Source: Eudromia elegans (lineage: Eukaryota; Chordata; Aves; Tinamiformes; Tinamidae). Taken from it: a stretch of 64,000 nucleotides of DNA. Location of the stretch: positions 729,440-793,439 of the forward strand of contig PTEX01000278.1 of assembly GCA_003342815.1 (NCBI GenBank), written 5' to 3'. A program made the translations under genes and the position numbers. Positions 37,740 through 49,310 of the stretch are shown here, piece after piece (the first letter of the stretch is position 1; every line of letters begins with the position of its first letter). A model generated the notes under the pieces. That model was not told the origin of the DNA, did no database searches, and saw nothing but the letters and a program-made list of their open reading frames with translations.

Positions 37740-38111
37740 TTCCTATTCCCCCTTTTTTTGTTTGAGCATGGTTTTTCAACGTGCTGTGTGCTTGTTCTAT
37801 TATAGCTTGTCTCATAGGGGAGTGTGGGATGCCTGTCACATGTCTACCCCCCACCAGGTTTGGAGAAAGGTTGCAAATGCTCGGGAGGTGTAGGCTGGTC
37901 TATTGTCCATCTTGACTTGCTCAAGGATGCCGAGCATGGCAAACGCTGTGAGGAAATGTCGTTGTGCATCCCTCACTGCCGCTCCTGTGTGAGCCGTTAC
38001 CACAATGACCCTGGTATATGTGTCAATGGAGACGTGGACATATATAAGTCTGCCGAATTCTGTAATGTGGTTGACTTTGGTTTGCCATATTTTCCAGTTT
38101 GTCGTTATCAT
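37740..38111 (-). pseudogene. ERV integrase core remnant
   Basis: A fragment of retroviral integrase, the enzyme that joins viral DNA to host DNA. The first catalytic Asp is in VSIDTYTRV (codon starting at 38024), the second in QVKMDNRPAYTS (37907), and the third, Glu, in AIIEQAH (37795-37797). The last lies in a different frame because of a frameshift near 37838. Spacings are 38 residues, then about 35 residues plus two bases. A Gly usually found after DN is Arg here. The N-terminal zinc-binding domain and C-terminal domain are missing or unrecognisable. It is clearly inactive. Confidence 0.85.
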
Positions 38112-38135
38112 GGTTGGTGTCATGGATGTTACCCA

Positions 38136-38285
38136 AAAGTCTGTGCCCGCAAGCCCCATAACCAGTGCTGGACCAGAGTCCAGCTCAATCTCCAGGGGCA
38201 CTTCCTGCGGGTCCACTGTGACCCACCTTACTGCTTGTCTTGCTGTGGCAGCCATTTCCAGCAGAGTTCTATTGGACTCGCTGCC
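38136..38285 (-). pseudogene. dUTPase-like fragment in pro region, fused by deletion to integrase
   Basis: In the same 245-codon frame as the integrase piece, residues 97-146 (GSESNRTLLEMAATARQAV and EVPLEIELDSGP) resemble the first motifs of a trimeric dUTPase: a G-S-x-G-like start followed by AATA and a VP..I..GP block. In betaretrovirus-like genomes dUTPase lies between nucleocapsid and protease. Its junction with integrase at about 38.13 kb means that protease, reverse transcriptase and RNase H were deleted. The similarity is weak and from memory. Confidence 0.45.
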
Positions 38286-38310
38286 TTGTCTTCCATTCTC
38301 TTTACATGCA

Positions 38311-39854
38311 TCACTTTTGTCCATGCGCAAGCACCAACTGCGCTCTGCCTCCCATTTCCCGACTTGAGGAGTGGGTGACCATTCCGATGGGTAGTGGAGC
38401 GCCACTGGTTCGTATAATGTCATCCTTTGCCACATTGCAGGCAGGGATTGGGGGCAGCTGGTGGTATGTGTCGCTATGGGCCTTCTCTCTTGAAATGCCC
38501 TTGGTTCCTGCACTGAAAACAAACTCCCCTGGACCTTCTCTTTGGACTGCAAGAGATGTGTAAGCACTGGCACACATCTGCAGGGGATGTGCTGTGCTGT
38601 CTTCCATATCCTGACAGGCTTTAACCATGTTCAATATTGTGGGAGCACCCCCGGTCCTCTGGCGTAGTGCCCTGAGAACCTCTCGGCAGGCTGTGCTGGC
38701 GTTTCAGCCAACTGCTCAAAAATAAGCTGTTGAGGGCCCTCCCCTGTGACTTGCCCATCCACTGAGGTTTTCAGTTGCTCTAAAAGTTTTATGAACGATT
38801 CCCCTTTTTCTTGGGTCACCTTTGTAAAAGGCTCTCATGCCTTTGCATCCCCTTCATCTGGCGCAGTGGATAGGGCCTCTAGGAACAACTCCCTGGATTG
38901 TACCAGCATGGCAGGTGGGCATCGCGCCTGTATTTGAGGGGTGTTGTAGTTCCCTTCCCCCATAAGCATTTCAATGTTCATTCCTTGCATTGTTGGGTCA
39001 TGGATATTATCCAAGGCCTTCTGGTTTGCTAACTCGCACCACTCTTGAAGGACTACCACATGTTGTACAGGAGTTAATAACAACTGGGTTAACATCTTAT
39101 GGTCGTGGGGGGTAAACTACTGATCTTCAGATGTCCCCCATATCAGCGCAGCAGCGTAGGGGGCCTTTAGTCCACAGTACTTCACTGCCTGGCAAATCTC
39201 CTTGATGATATTGTACTCAGTTGGTCTGTGTTGCGCTCTATTGTTAGTATTAAAGATAACGGCACATGCCAGCACTGAGGAACCTATCGCACCCCCTGCT
39301 TCCACGTCTCCTGCTCGCAACACCTCTCGGTGGATGCGTGCCCACTGATCCTCCTTCTCCCCCGATGCTTGTTTGTGCTCCGGTTCCAGCACCACAACCT
39401 CCTGCAGTTCCCCTTCCTCTGGGGGAGGAGGCTCAGAGGAACAGGACAGGATGTGTCTCTGCCCTGCGCGATAAGGGCCATGTGCCCCATCTGCTGGGGC
39501 TGCCCATGCAAGACAGTCCTCGGGTCGCAATGGTATTGGCTCCATCTCCCCTGGGTGGTTCAGTTGCTTCACACCCTGTAGTCACGGTTCTCACGTGTCC
39601 TTTTAAGGTCTCATATGTTACACACCAGGATTTTCACAATGTTGCGGCTCCCTAGTTGACCAATCCCAAAGTAGTACCTCAAGTCCGTCCCATGCGCCCA
39701 ATTCATACACCATGGTTTCCAAAAGTGCGTTTTGATTTTCCAGTCCCCATTTCAATAGCCGAGTTAGATCATCTGAGTGCACATCCTTCCCCCTTCCTGC
39801 CTTCTCTAGGATGTGCATTAGGACTTGCAAAGTCCTCTCCTGCTCCTTAGTCAT
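38311..39854 (-). pseudogene. ERV gag remnant (matrix, capsid, nucleocapsid)
   Basis: The gag polyprotein builds the retroviral core. The likely start is the ATG at 39852-39854 (MTKEQERTLQVLMHILEKAG), in the frame that continues to 38631, interrupted by stops at 39618-39620, 39117-39119 and 38835-38837. A capsid major-homology-like motif (TQEKGESFIKLLEQLKTSV) starts at about 38816. The end of capsid (MVKACQDMED) is in another frame (38634-38311), so there is a frameshift near 38.63-38.72 kb. Nucleocapsid zinc knuckles are decayed beyond recognition. A proline- and glutamate-rich segment near 39.4 kb corresponds to the matrix-capsid linker. Confidence 0.8.
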
Positions 39855-40008
39855 GGAACCTCCAGTGGTCCCCGACAGCCTGGTTCCCTCCTCTTCCAAG
39901 GATGGAACTTCAGTTAAATTGAAGTAGTTTTGCAGGCAAGATATTCTCACCCATCTGTTAGGCTTACCCCACCATAGGATTTTCCCTGATTGTCTATTCA
40001 AGTCTCAT

Positions 40009-40284
40009 TGAGGAGCAACAGTCTCTAGGGTGGTGAAACAAAGACCTTTACTGAAGCCACACCACGGCTTATATACCCTCATACAAACAAACCCTGCCCC
40101 CTTCCCATGAGACATTCACAAAGGACCCCCCACCCCTTCTCCACAAGACATGGACAAGGTAACCAAGAGCTCAATGAGCAACTTCTTACCAATCGTTGGG
40201 GGCCCCAAATGCCTTTTCCCACCCTCCTGTTTTCTCTTTTCATCCTAAACACCCAGAGTTTGCCCTGGGCTCTACAGACCCTCA
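40009..40284 (-). repeat. Provirus 5' LTR
   Basis: A 276-nt LTR, shorter than its partner by about 47 nt because of a deletion in U3 (the left copy's segment around 36.79-36.82 kb has no counterpart). On the minus strand it starts TGAGGGTCTG and ends GCTCCTCA. It is bounded by TG at 40009-40010 on the plus strand. The many substitutions and indels relative to the 3' LTR indicate considerable age since insertion. Confidence 0.85.
40043..40075 (-). promoter_or_regulatory. LTR core promoter: TATA box and AGTAAA signal
   Basis: On the minus strand TATATAAG (40075-40068) is followed about 15 nt later by AGTAAA (near 40054-40049), a known variant polyadenylation hexamer. Such close packing of TATA box and poly(A) signal is usual in short LTR R regions. 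The equivalent TATA in the 3' LTR is mutated. Present-day activity is unknown. Confidence 0.55.
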
Positions 40285-42167
40285 CAAACAAGTAATTAGG
40301 ACAGCCTGAAGCTCTTATTACTCTGATTATATCCAAGCTTATTTCCTTGAGATAAAAACAAGAGCAGAAACAACAGAGAAAGAGAAGGACATGCTGGGAC
40401 TAGAAAGGCTGGTGGAGGGGGCTGCAAGCATTAAGCTCTCCAAGACATTTGGTTTTGGCCCATTGACTGATCAAAACAAAAAAAAGATGCCAAGGAAGGA
40501 GGAGGCTAGTTATGGAAGCAGCAGGTGATCACATTGAAAGTGGCATCTCTGATGGCACGACTCTAGGAAGACAGAGACAGACTCATAATCGTAATTTCAA
40601 AGTGAATTTACAGACTTGCAGGGACCCAGTGGACACAATGCCTTTGCCTGAAGACATAGATCAGATTTCCTCCACCTCCATTTCACTTTATTGATTCTAG
40701 GGGACTGAGAGGAAAACCCTTTTTCACAAGGCATACCCTCTCAATCCTAGTTTTCTAAATGCATCTTTTTGTTTTGCTTTTTGCTTTTTTATTATTGCTT
40801 TTAATTTATAATGAATTTAGCACTTCTGGGGATGTGTTCTTTGCAGTACTCAGTTATTTCTTAACAGGCTTGTTATGCCTCTTGAGCAAGCCACATGTGG
40901 TGTTGGTTATCTCTCATTCCTAGCACTTTCCTGGCCTGTTGACAGACAGTATGAGTAGGAAGCAAACCATCTAACTGTTCAAGTAATGGTTTCTGTTTTC
41001 ATTTTCTTTAAAACCAGAATCAATGTAACTAAAAGTGCAGGACAGATTAATTTGAAGGAAATATGTTCAAAATCCTGGTAAAATGGCAAATGGTGAATTA
41101 AGTTTATATATTATCAATATACATAATCAAAGGATGGAAAGAGTAGAGGCAGAAAGGAGAGATTCATTCCAGTTAGAATCCCTAATCAGTGTTGTAGCAC
41201 TACACACTGCTTAATTCTCCCAGTTACTTGGAAAAGCCGGTTAGCTGTGCTGTGACTGTTACCATGAAAAATTCAGTTGTTGCTTCCTGCTGCTCACTCT
41301 GGCACAGATGAGTTTTCGGAAAGGAATGGCTCGGTAGTGGAGGAGCTCTAGTAGACACCCATCTCAATGGGCCCATGTGCATGCAGAGGTGAGTACTGCG
41401 GGTGCCCTACGCAGCCAGATATGCTGAGGAACCCTCCCATTACTCACCTCTAATGACCTGTAATGTGGGAAGCTGGCACAGAGCAAGGGTGAGTAAGGGT
41501 GAGTGAGCTTACAGGATAGTGCCAAGTGTGTTGTGTCTCTGTTAGGACAATCTGAGTAAACACCAGAAACATATGTGTATTTAGAGGGTAGCATGAGTCA
41601 GCCTTATTTAACGTCCACATAAGAAAAGCAATATGCAGTGATGTGGATTTACCGAAAACTTAAGAATTTTTTTTCTTCCCTTTTTCAACTAATTGCCAAA
41701 TGGGCATGTAGCGTGGGATTTACAGTTGTCTGTAAATCCACTTCCAACTCTTGAGTATCTGGTAGAAGGTGAGAGAGACAGGTAGACCTGGAGAAAAAAA
41801 CTGTGCAGTGATGTGAAAAAGGATGCAAAGGACTTAACCCAGATCATCTAGAAAAGTGGCCAGAAAGTATCTGTTTCTCTGAAAATATGGCAGTCAATTA
41901 GAAGATGCTATGGAGAAATGGTGCCTCAAATATCTTTGAAAATCAGGAACGTCTTTTCCTGTAAGACTAAAGTAGGCTGCAACCTACTGTGTTATCACTG
42001 TATAGCATCAGCAGATGTAAGAAAGATGGCATGTATGTTTTGTTATTAGCTAAAAGCAAACTGCTGATAACAGTCAGCATGACCTATTGACCATAGATCA
42101 GTGGCAAAAGAGCAGTCTGTGAGAGGTCTTGCTGTAAGTAAGTAAAAACTACAGCTGGATTTTTTTT

Positions 42168-42204
42168 ATATATATATATATATATAGGTGTATATATATA
42201 TATA
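42168..42204. repeat. (TA)n microsatellite
   Basis: Two TA tracts separated by ggtg, following a T-run. Intron 12. Confidence 0.9.
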
Positions 42205-42566
42205 GGGTGTAGGTTTGCATTTTAATAACACGTTAGGTGTCTTGTGTTGCTAGAGCTCCGATTCATGATCTATTATTGACTCTTCTTTTCACAATACTTC
42301 CTACTTTAGAAGCTTTGCTAAACCCAAATCCTTGCAGGGAGCCTGAAAATATTGGCTTTATCTAGTATGTGTCTGTTCTGTTGTGTCAGGACATGCTTCC
42401 TGGAGTGGGAGCTATTGAGCTAATGATCTTCCATTACCCTAGTATGGAACTTACAAGGCTAACTCCACACATACTGAAGCATTCAATAGTAAGCAATTTA
42501 ACAAAACCTGTGAGAATGAATTATGCACAGCTGCAGTTCCAAATCATGACACTTTCCCTTTCCTTC

Positions 42567-42570
<4 letters not shown>

Positions 42571-42600
<30 letters not shown>
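42571..42600. repeat. Uninterrupted poly(A), A30
   Basis: Thirty consecutive A, the longest homopolymer in the window. The preceding 40 bases carry no AATAAA-type signal and no retrocopy is recognisable upstream, so it is called a simple homopolymer and not a retrogene tail. Confidence 0.85.
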
Positions 42601-42602
<2 letters not shown>

Positions 42603-45600
42603 AACCTGCTAGTTCTCTGATTTTAGTAGTTATTAGTTTACCTATTATTACCAATTTTTCACCTTTTGAGAAGCACAGTACTGAGATATTTCTCCAAGGA
42701 GCTGGGGTTTCCTGAGTAGCTTTTCTTCTTGCTCTACTTTGAAAAGCATTCGTGGATCCCAAGTTAAGAGTCATTTTAGATTTTTCTTCTAGCCCAGCAT
42801 TGTCTGACTGCAATGGAACTAGCCTGTAAGTAATCATTTCAAAAGAAATTAAGAGAACACAATGTTTACCTCACAGCAGCATTTTGCACTATTAGTGCAG
42901 ACAACTTGGAAATGGCAGCTGTTGGAGGTCTGTGGGCATCACTGCTCTATTGCATTCACTTTTCATCAAAATTTGTGGCACTCCTTTGATAGCCTGTAGC
43001 CTTTTCCATAGAAACTATTTAACTGGAAGCCTAGGATAGTTAAAAAGAAAAAACTGTCTTTGTTTTCTGAAGCCTAAAGGTAGAGACTTCTCCTCCTTGC
43101 ATTTCAACTCTTCCTGAGCTTTTCAACTCTTCAAATACACTGTCACAAGCATTGACATCTGCCTGAAGATGCTTTATTGCTATTATTGATCTGGGAATTA
43201 GCACAGAACTAAGCAGAAATGGTTACTTTTTTCTTTTTTTTCAACTGTTCAGTGGCCATCTAACAAACAAATAGCTGAGACAGGAAGCTGCTAACCAAAA
43301 ACTGTGCAGAGGCTTTTCCAGTGACTTATCCTGATGCTGGAGAGAGTACCTGCAAGCAGGGTAGGCTTACGAATAGTGCTCATAAGTGGCTGCTATTAGC
43401 AAGGGCTTTATTCATTATCTTGTTTTGTGCACTGGCAGGCAGTCACTGTTTGCTTGTCCATCTGTCTCCTTGTGCGGGAGACTATTTAGAAGTGATAGGC
43501 CCAGAGAAATTAAAAAAGAGCAGCCTAACTTAATCAACATTAATATTCCGAGGGATGTTCCCAAGTTTGTTTCAGCAATCTTAGCTCATCCCACTGTGTG
43601 CTGCAGTGAGGAGGGGTTGCCACCACTTTTTGCTACATCTTTCATGTTAGCATTAAAACCACTCTACCAAATGTTCAGCTGCAATGCAAATCCATGCTGT
43701 CAAACACCCTGCGGGGCTCTGTGGCATGTGCAGTGCAAAAGAAGTGGCCACAGGCCAGTGATCAGCTCCTATATTCACCGACTCAAAGGCGGTGGAATTG
43801 AATTTAAGTAACTGCCATTTCAGCCTTAGGTTACTAATCAATCAGCTTTACACTGAGTGTCAAACTTGGAGAACTTATTTTTCAGGATTGGATGCTAATG
43901 TCTTCAAATCAACTATTTCTTCTTGAAGACAAAAAAAAAAAAAAATCCTATCTTCCTATCTAATCTTCCTTAAAGACATCCTGTACTCCCGTAGTCACGT
44001 CGAGCACCAGGTCACTGCACAGGGTCACTTGAGTAGCACCAATTTATATAGGCCTGGGAGAATTCTGCTTTAACTTTGTTGCTAACAGTCTATTTTAAAT
44101 GTGTTCATGACTAACAATAATGCTGTTGTTGGTATAGGTCACCTCACATTCTGATTTCCTTTTTTTTTTTGTTTTTTTTCCTAATCTATATGATCTATAA
44201 TGTTTTCAAGTTCGATTCATCACATCATGAGATGTAGTGGAGAGCCATACTCAGCATAACCTGTGTTCCTCTCAGCAGATAAAAGAAAGGCAAATTCAAA
44301 ATTCTGAACCTATTCTAGATTTCTTTTCATATTTTTTTTTCTTGCAAAACCTAGTTCTTGCTGAATTATTTGTCCTTTTGTGTCTTTAAAAAAGTTTTAC
44401 TTTTTTTTGTTTCTTCTGGGAAGAATAAAGCAGGAAATTCAAGGACCTTTCTTTTTGACTTGTTTTGAGAACAGCTTATGCTTGAGCGAATACCTACCAA
44501 GCGACTGGAATAAAATTGATTTTTAATGCAATTCTTCAGAGAACTGGATAGTCCCTGTGGACAGTTTATCTCTGTTCTATCTCTCACAAGGATTTTTCCA
44601 TTATTAGGGAACACTTAGGGTTGTTTTTTTTTTTTAATGCATTTAACCTTTTATTTTTGGTGAATTTAATGTTCACAGAATTTATAGATTGACTATGCAT
44701 ATGCCAATGACAATATCTTTTTGCAGATGGTTTTCTCCTGTGGATTGATCTTTCTTTATGGGCTGAAAAATTGCTGTACATGACAGCTAGATTTGTATCT
44801 AGGAACACAGATTAATTTTAATCCTTGAGTTAATAGTGAAAGATGGTTATCTTGACATCAGTTTCCTGAACTAGCCAGATTGCATGTTTAATGATCTGAA
44901 ATTTTAGTTAAATAGATACTCAATGGATTATATTTATAGTTGAACTTATGCTCTATCAAAATGTTTGAATTTCAACATCCACCTCATTGTAATTGGGATG
45001 ACACATGACTTTGAGACTGTCAAGATTTTTATAGTGATGTTGTCAGTAACTCTGTAGTATGTCTTCCCTTTCATGTTTTCTTTTTTTCTTTTATGTTTCT
45101 CTTGCCTTTTTTCATATCTGTGATTGCCTTCCCTTCCCTGGTTCCTGGCCTCCTACTCAGTGGACTCCCTGTTGAAGAAATGGAGGAAAACGTGGCCCAT
45201 TTAAATCATGGGGTGAAACTTGTGAGGGGGGAATCAGGAGGAAACTTGTGGGGCAATTTCTGATTTCTTTTTGCGCTGAAATAACATGTTTGTGTTTGGA
45301 GTTGTTCTGCTGACATGCAAGAAATGCACTCTGCACATCCCAGCCTCTCTTTGGCAGTGTGCCAACACAAGGTTTTCTGTAGGTGTATGGAGCCCAACAG
45401 TCACTAGTCTTCATGCAGTTTGTGTTTGGTTGATGGGTCACACCTATGACCTTTTGTAGTACATAGCATTGAAAGGTCATGAAACAAGGAAAATCTACCG
45501 TATAGCACTGCAGTTTTTCAAAGGGAATATACTTTTAGTGGTAGGTATAGGTAAGTGAAAAATAAATGCCTATTTGTGCCTGATAGGCAAGAAAAACTTC

Positions 45601-47051
45601 ATAGATTTCCTCGAAGCTACTATTTTAGTTGAAGTTGTAGGTAATTTAATGCATTTCTGATCATGCAGAACCCTGTAGAGATCAGAGGACTGCTTGAATA
45701 TAAATGAGAGTATAATTTGTCTTTATTGCTCAAGGAAATCATCATTCTATTCATTAAATAAGGAGAAAACTAATAAAATAAGTAGGGAAATTGTTCATAA
45801 TTAGAGCAGGAACTTGCAGTCCCTTAGGCAGTTGATTGCTAAACGATTTCCATTAGTCAGCACTTTTACTTCATTCTTATTTACTTTATTCCTGACATCA
45901 CCTTTTTATATAATAGCTGAGAAATCCCCGAACTCCGTGTAATCCAGATTCAAAGACACATTGTGGATCTGCTCACAGGAAGCTAATAAGGTAGCCATTG
46001 TAAAACAACGTGAGTTTCTTAAAACTATTGTTTCTCTACAGCACTGTCGCTGGGATATATGTGACTCAGACTGCTGTTTCCATGGCTCATGTAAGGCAAA
46101 TGCAGTTAGTGTCTCTGCAAATGCCCTCCTGTGTTTCCTTAAGAGGACCCCATCCCTTGGCCTGCCCTGTGCCAACCTGGGGAGTGTGGGGCAGGCTGCT
46201 GCCTCAGGGTGGGAGGCACAGAGAAGGTCGTGCCCTTGGGCTAAGAAAGAATTAAAAATTGCATCCTCAATAATTTCCTACTTCTGAGGCTTGGAAGTTT
46301 CTTGCTGGTTTAGCATAATCTCTATCCCTCATCCTGCAGTACTCTAAAGCACTTTTAATTTTTTCATTGAAATGACCTAACTTGTGACCTTCACTGTTCT
46401 TCTGTACAAAGTGTACGTGTGATAGTCTTTTCTGGGGACCACACCATGCCTTTAGCTTTAATTTAGTATAGCAAATGATGGTTTCTTTGCTCAGTCTTAG
46501 ATTTAGACTGAGCTAGAAGTAGAGCACAACATTCAAAGGAAAGAATTTTCAACAGACTTTCCTTAAAGTTGCTGACTTTAATTAGAAGCCTAATGAGCTT
46601 TTCCTTTTCTCTTAGTGCCCTTATATGCCACATTTCAAACCACAGGTGTGCAAAAGAGCTTTGCATAGCATGTCTTTTTAAACAGTGCAAGGCTGCTTTA
46701 TGATAAATGAAATCAGTAAAGCACTAGGACTTACTGGGGAGTTTTAAGTCATGTTTCATTTGAGAGATTAGGAGCAGAGACCTCTGAGGTTCTGTCAGTC
46801 ACTGCAAAAATTCAACTTTATTCTCCTCTGTATCCTGTGGCAATTAAAGGCAGTGTGTTTTGAATTTTTCTGATGCCCAAGTGCTGAAATGTCACAAACC
46901 AAGAATCATGATGTTATGCTAATACGTACCGTGGCAGTGCTTGTTACACATCTAGGCACTGGTTGAAGTAAATGTATCCTTAACTCTAAGAAGCTAAATT
47001 TCTCATTTCTTTTCAAATGAGATTCTTTGCTTAAGTTTAACTCAATTAAAT

Positions 47052-47099
47052 TGTGTTTCAGAATAACAAGGAATATGTGTTTCAGAATAATAAGGAAAT
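47052..47099. repeat. 24-bp tandem duplication
   Basis: Two adjacent copies of a unit beginning tgtgtttcagaataa differ at about two positions. It is a short segmental duplication in intron 12. Confidence 0.85.
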
Positions 47100-49129
47100 T
47101 AATCACGTACTGACATGAATGTGCATGAAATCTTTGGACTGTAACTTTCCTGTTTTTGAAAGCCTTTGTGAAAACCAAAGGGGAAAGCCTATTGGTTAAC
47201 AAACAACTTTTTGCATACCTTCTTTTATTTTTTTCCTTGAATGTATACTTGTAAATAGACAAAATAACTGCTATCCAGAGGAGGCTGCTGTATTCCTGAA
47301 AATGGAACCCAGTATTTTGTGAGATTATCTCTTTTTGAATTGCTCACTGTAATAATTTCAGGAAGTTGCTTAACATCCAGCTTTTGACACTACAATTGGA
47401 GAGGCCGCTTTCACTGCATTATATTCCTTTCTCTGAGGAAATGAGAAGAGCCCAGTGAGAGTGAGGGGATTTGCCTGGATACGAGAGGGGATATGGAGGG
47501 CATTCTTCTTGAGGATTAAGTTGCCTCTGTGAAGAGTATATTGAGAATTCAGGCACTCAGAAGTTGATAGGAGGGAAAAAGATGAAGAGTATTTAAATGA
47601 AGAGCCCTAGGAGCCTGAATTTATTTTTCCTCTTCAACTGTGTAGAAATGAAAACTGACCCATGTTCTCAGGCTGTTGAATAATCTTTTTAAACTGGACC
47701 AAAATGAACCAAAAGGCCCTTTAAGGGAGATGTATTTTTATTTTTTAACTAGATTATATCTAAGACTGTTCCCCAGAGGGTAGAGCATCTGTCACCTCTC
47801 CAGTATCTGAACTTAAAAAATCCTGCCCTTGCTTACATTTTTGCTCACTGGGCCGAAAACAATCATAATGTTAATTCTCTCGTGTCCATGCTTCCTTTCG
47901 ATATATGATCACTTTTGAAATCTTGTTTCTATTTCACCCATATAAAGTCAACTTCTACATGGTGTCCCAAAGGTGATGTAAGCGTTTCCCTTAAAGGCGT
48001 TGTTTTTCAGTAGACAGAAGTTTCATGTTATTTCAGTCTCTCTCCCTCCTCTTTTCTTTCCCTCGAAGTGACGAGTGATCCTTATTCTGCTTCCTTGAGA
48101 TACTCCTGATCAGCTTTATACATGCAATTGTCTGAAATGGCTTGAAATACCATCTTTAGCAATGCAAATAAGATATCTCTTGTCTACCGTTTCAATAATG
48201 TCCCTTAAAGTATTGGTCATTTCTTTCCACAATATCTCATTAAGCAATTTATTTACTGTTTATATATTTAAAAGATTATAGTCATAATATCATCCAACAT
48301 TACCATGACAAAATTAGTAGGTCTTTTTCTCTTGCCAGACTTTTACGAAACAGTCTACATAATTACATGGGCTAATGCATAGTCTTTATTTTACCTTGAG
48401 TATAAGAAATTAAAAGGAAAATATCCAATAGGCAGTTGTTCATCAAAATAATAAATCTTCAAGTTTAATTAAGAAATTATGGAAGGAACAATAGAAGGAG
48501 AAAATAACAGCAGGTTTGGTTGAAATGTGTTTTGAAATAGATCCCATTCCCATCTAAATATATTAAGAATATATTTTATTATTCCAGTAGAATTTGGTCT
48601 ATGAGAATGCTATTTAATTTTCTTGCTTCTGGGCTCTAGAGTTTTCTGAATCTAAACCCTATTTGCTACATTAGTAAAATTAGAGCAGTATAATTCATAT
48701 TGTCACAGAAACTTTACTGTGGAATTGACGTTTGCAAATCTCAGATAAGACTGACAAACTACTCTAGTTTCACTGAGGTTTACACTTAATTTTTATAAAC
48801 CAACTCTAGCTCCTTTCTAATCTGTGGCTGAATTAGTTTTAAAATGCTTTACATAGCTTTGAACATACTTTATGATATATATGAGAGAGAGAGATGTAAC
48901 AAAGGCAGGAGGGAGAAGGAAGAGAGCAGTGTATGACATAGACTTTTCCAATGTATATCACACTCATTTTTTAAAAATAAGCCTGTTTTGATGACATTGC
49001 AAATGGCTATTACGGTATTATCCCACACAGTTCAACTGGAGCTGGCATATTGAATATGTTCTTACTGCAGAATCAGAGCTCTCGCATTCCTCTGTCCTCA
49101 GAGCAGATGATTACCACTGAAATGGTTAC

Positions 49130-49310
49130 CCTCCCTAGAAGGCAGTGCCTTGCTGAGTGCTCTGTCTTGAATAGGTTCCTGAATGATTTGTAGTGTGGCA
49201 TATTGTAAAGCACATTGTAGTAATCTAGTTTGAAGTGACAAATGCACTGACGATGACGTAAAAATCACTGTCTAGTCGAGAGGCGGCTATCCCTAGGCTG
49301 ACGTGTGGGA
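49130..49310 (+). mobile_element. Ancient amniote LINE-like (CR1/L3-type) relic
   Basis: The blocks ttcctgaatgatttg, aaagcacattgtagtaatct, agtttgaagtgacaaatgca and ctgacgatgac recall the part of an old amniote repeat that reads roughly 'cacattgcagtagtccagtctagaggtgacaaa-gcatgaatgac'. The relic at 33.28 kb matches an earlier portion of the same consensus. Identification is by recall and the boundaries are loose. Confidence 0.45.

Larger units (their letters stand above)
36571..40284 (-). mobile_element. Antisense endogenous retrovirus, internally deleted, both LTRs present
   Basis: An LTR-flanked provirus of about 3.7 kb lies opposite to CNTNAP2. Reading right to left on the minus strand: 5' LTR (40284-40009), leader, gag with several stops, a dUTPase-like fragment fused to an integrase core, an env transmembrane tail, a polypurine tract and the 3' LTR (36893-36571). 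Protease, reverse transcriptase, RNase H and most of env surface are absent, so the internal region is about 3.1 kb instead of a usual 6-8 kb. The gag and integrase style and the dUTPase-like piece suggest a class II (betaretrovirus-like) lineage. I found no convincing target-site duplication (flanks tgtat and caaac) and no recognisable primer-binding site, consistent with age. It is non-functional. Confidence 0.9.

Noticed and set aside
39990..40008. Primer-binding site next to the 5' LTR
   Set aside because: The minus-strand sequence after the LTR (ATGAGACTTGAATAGACA) does not begin with TGG and matches no tRNA 3' end that I can name.
43386..43811. 141-codon plus-strand open frame
   Set aside because: No recognisable motif, and an overlapping frame is also open. 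Most likely chance.
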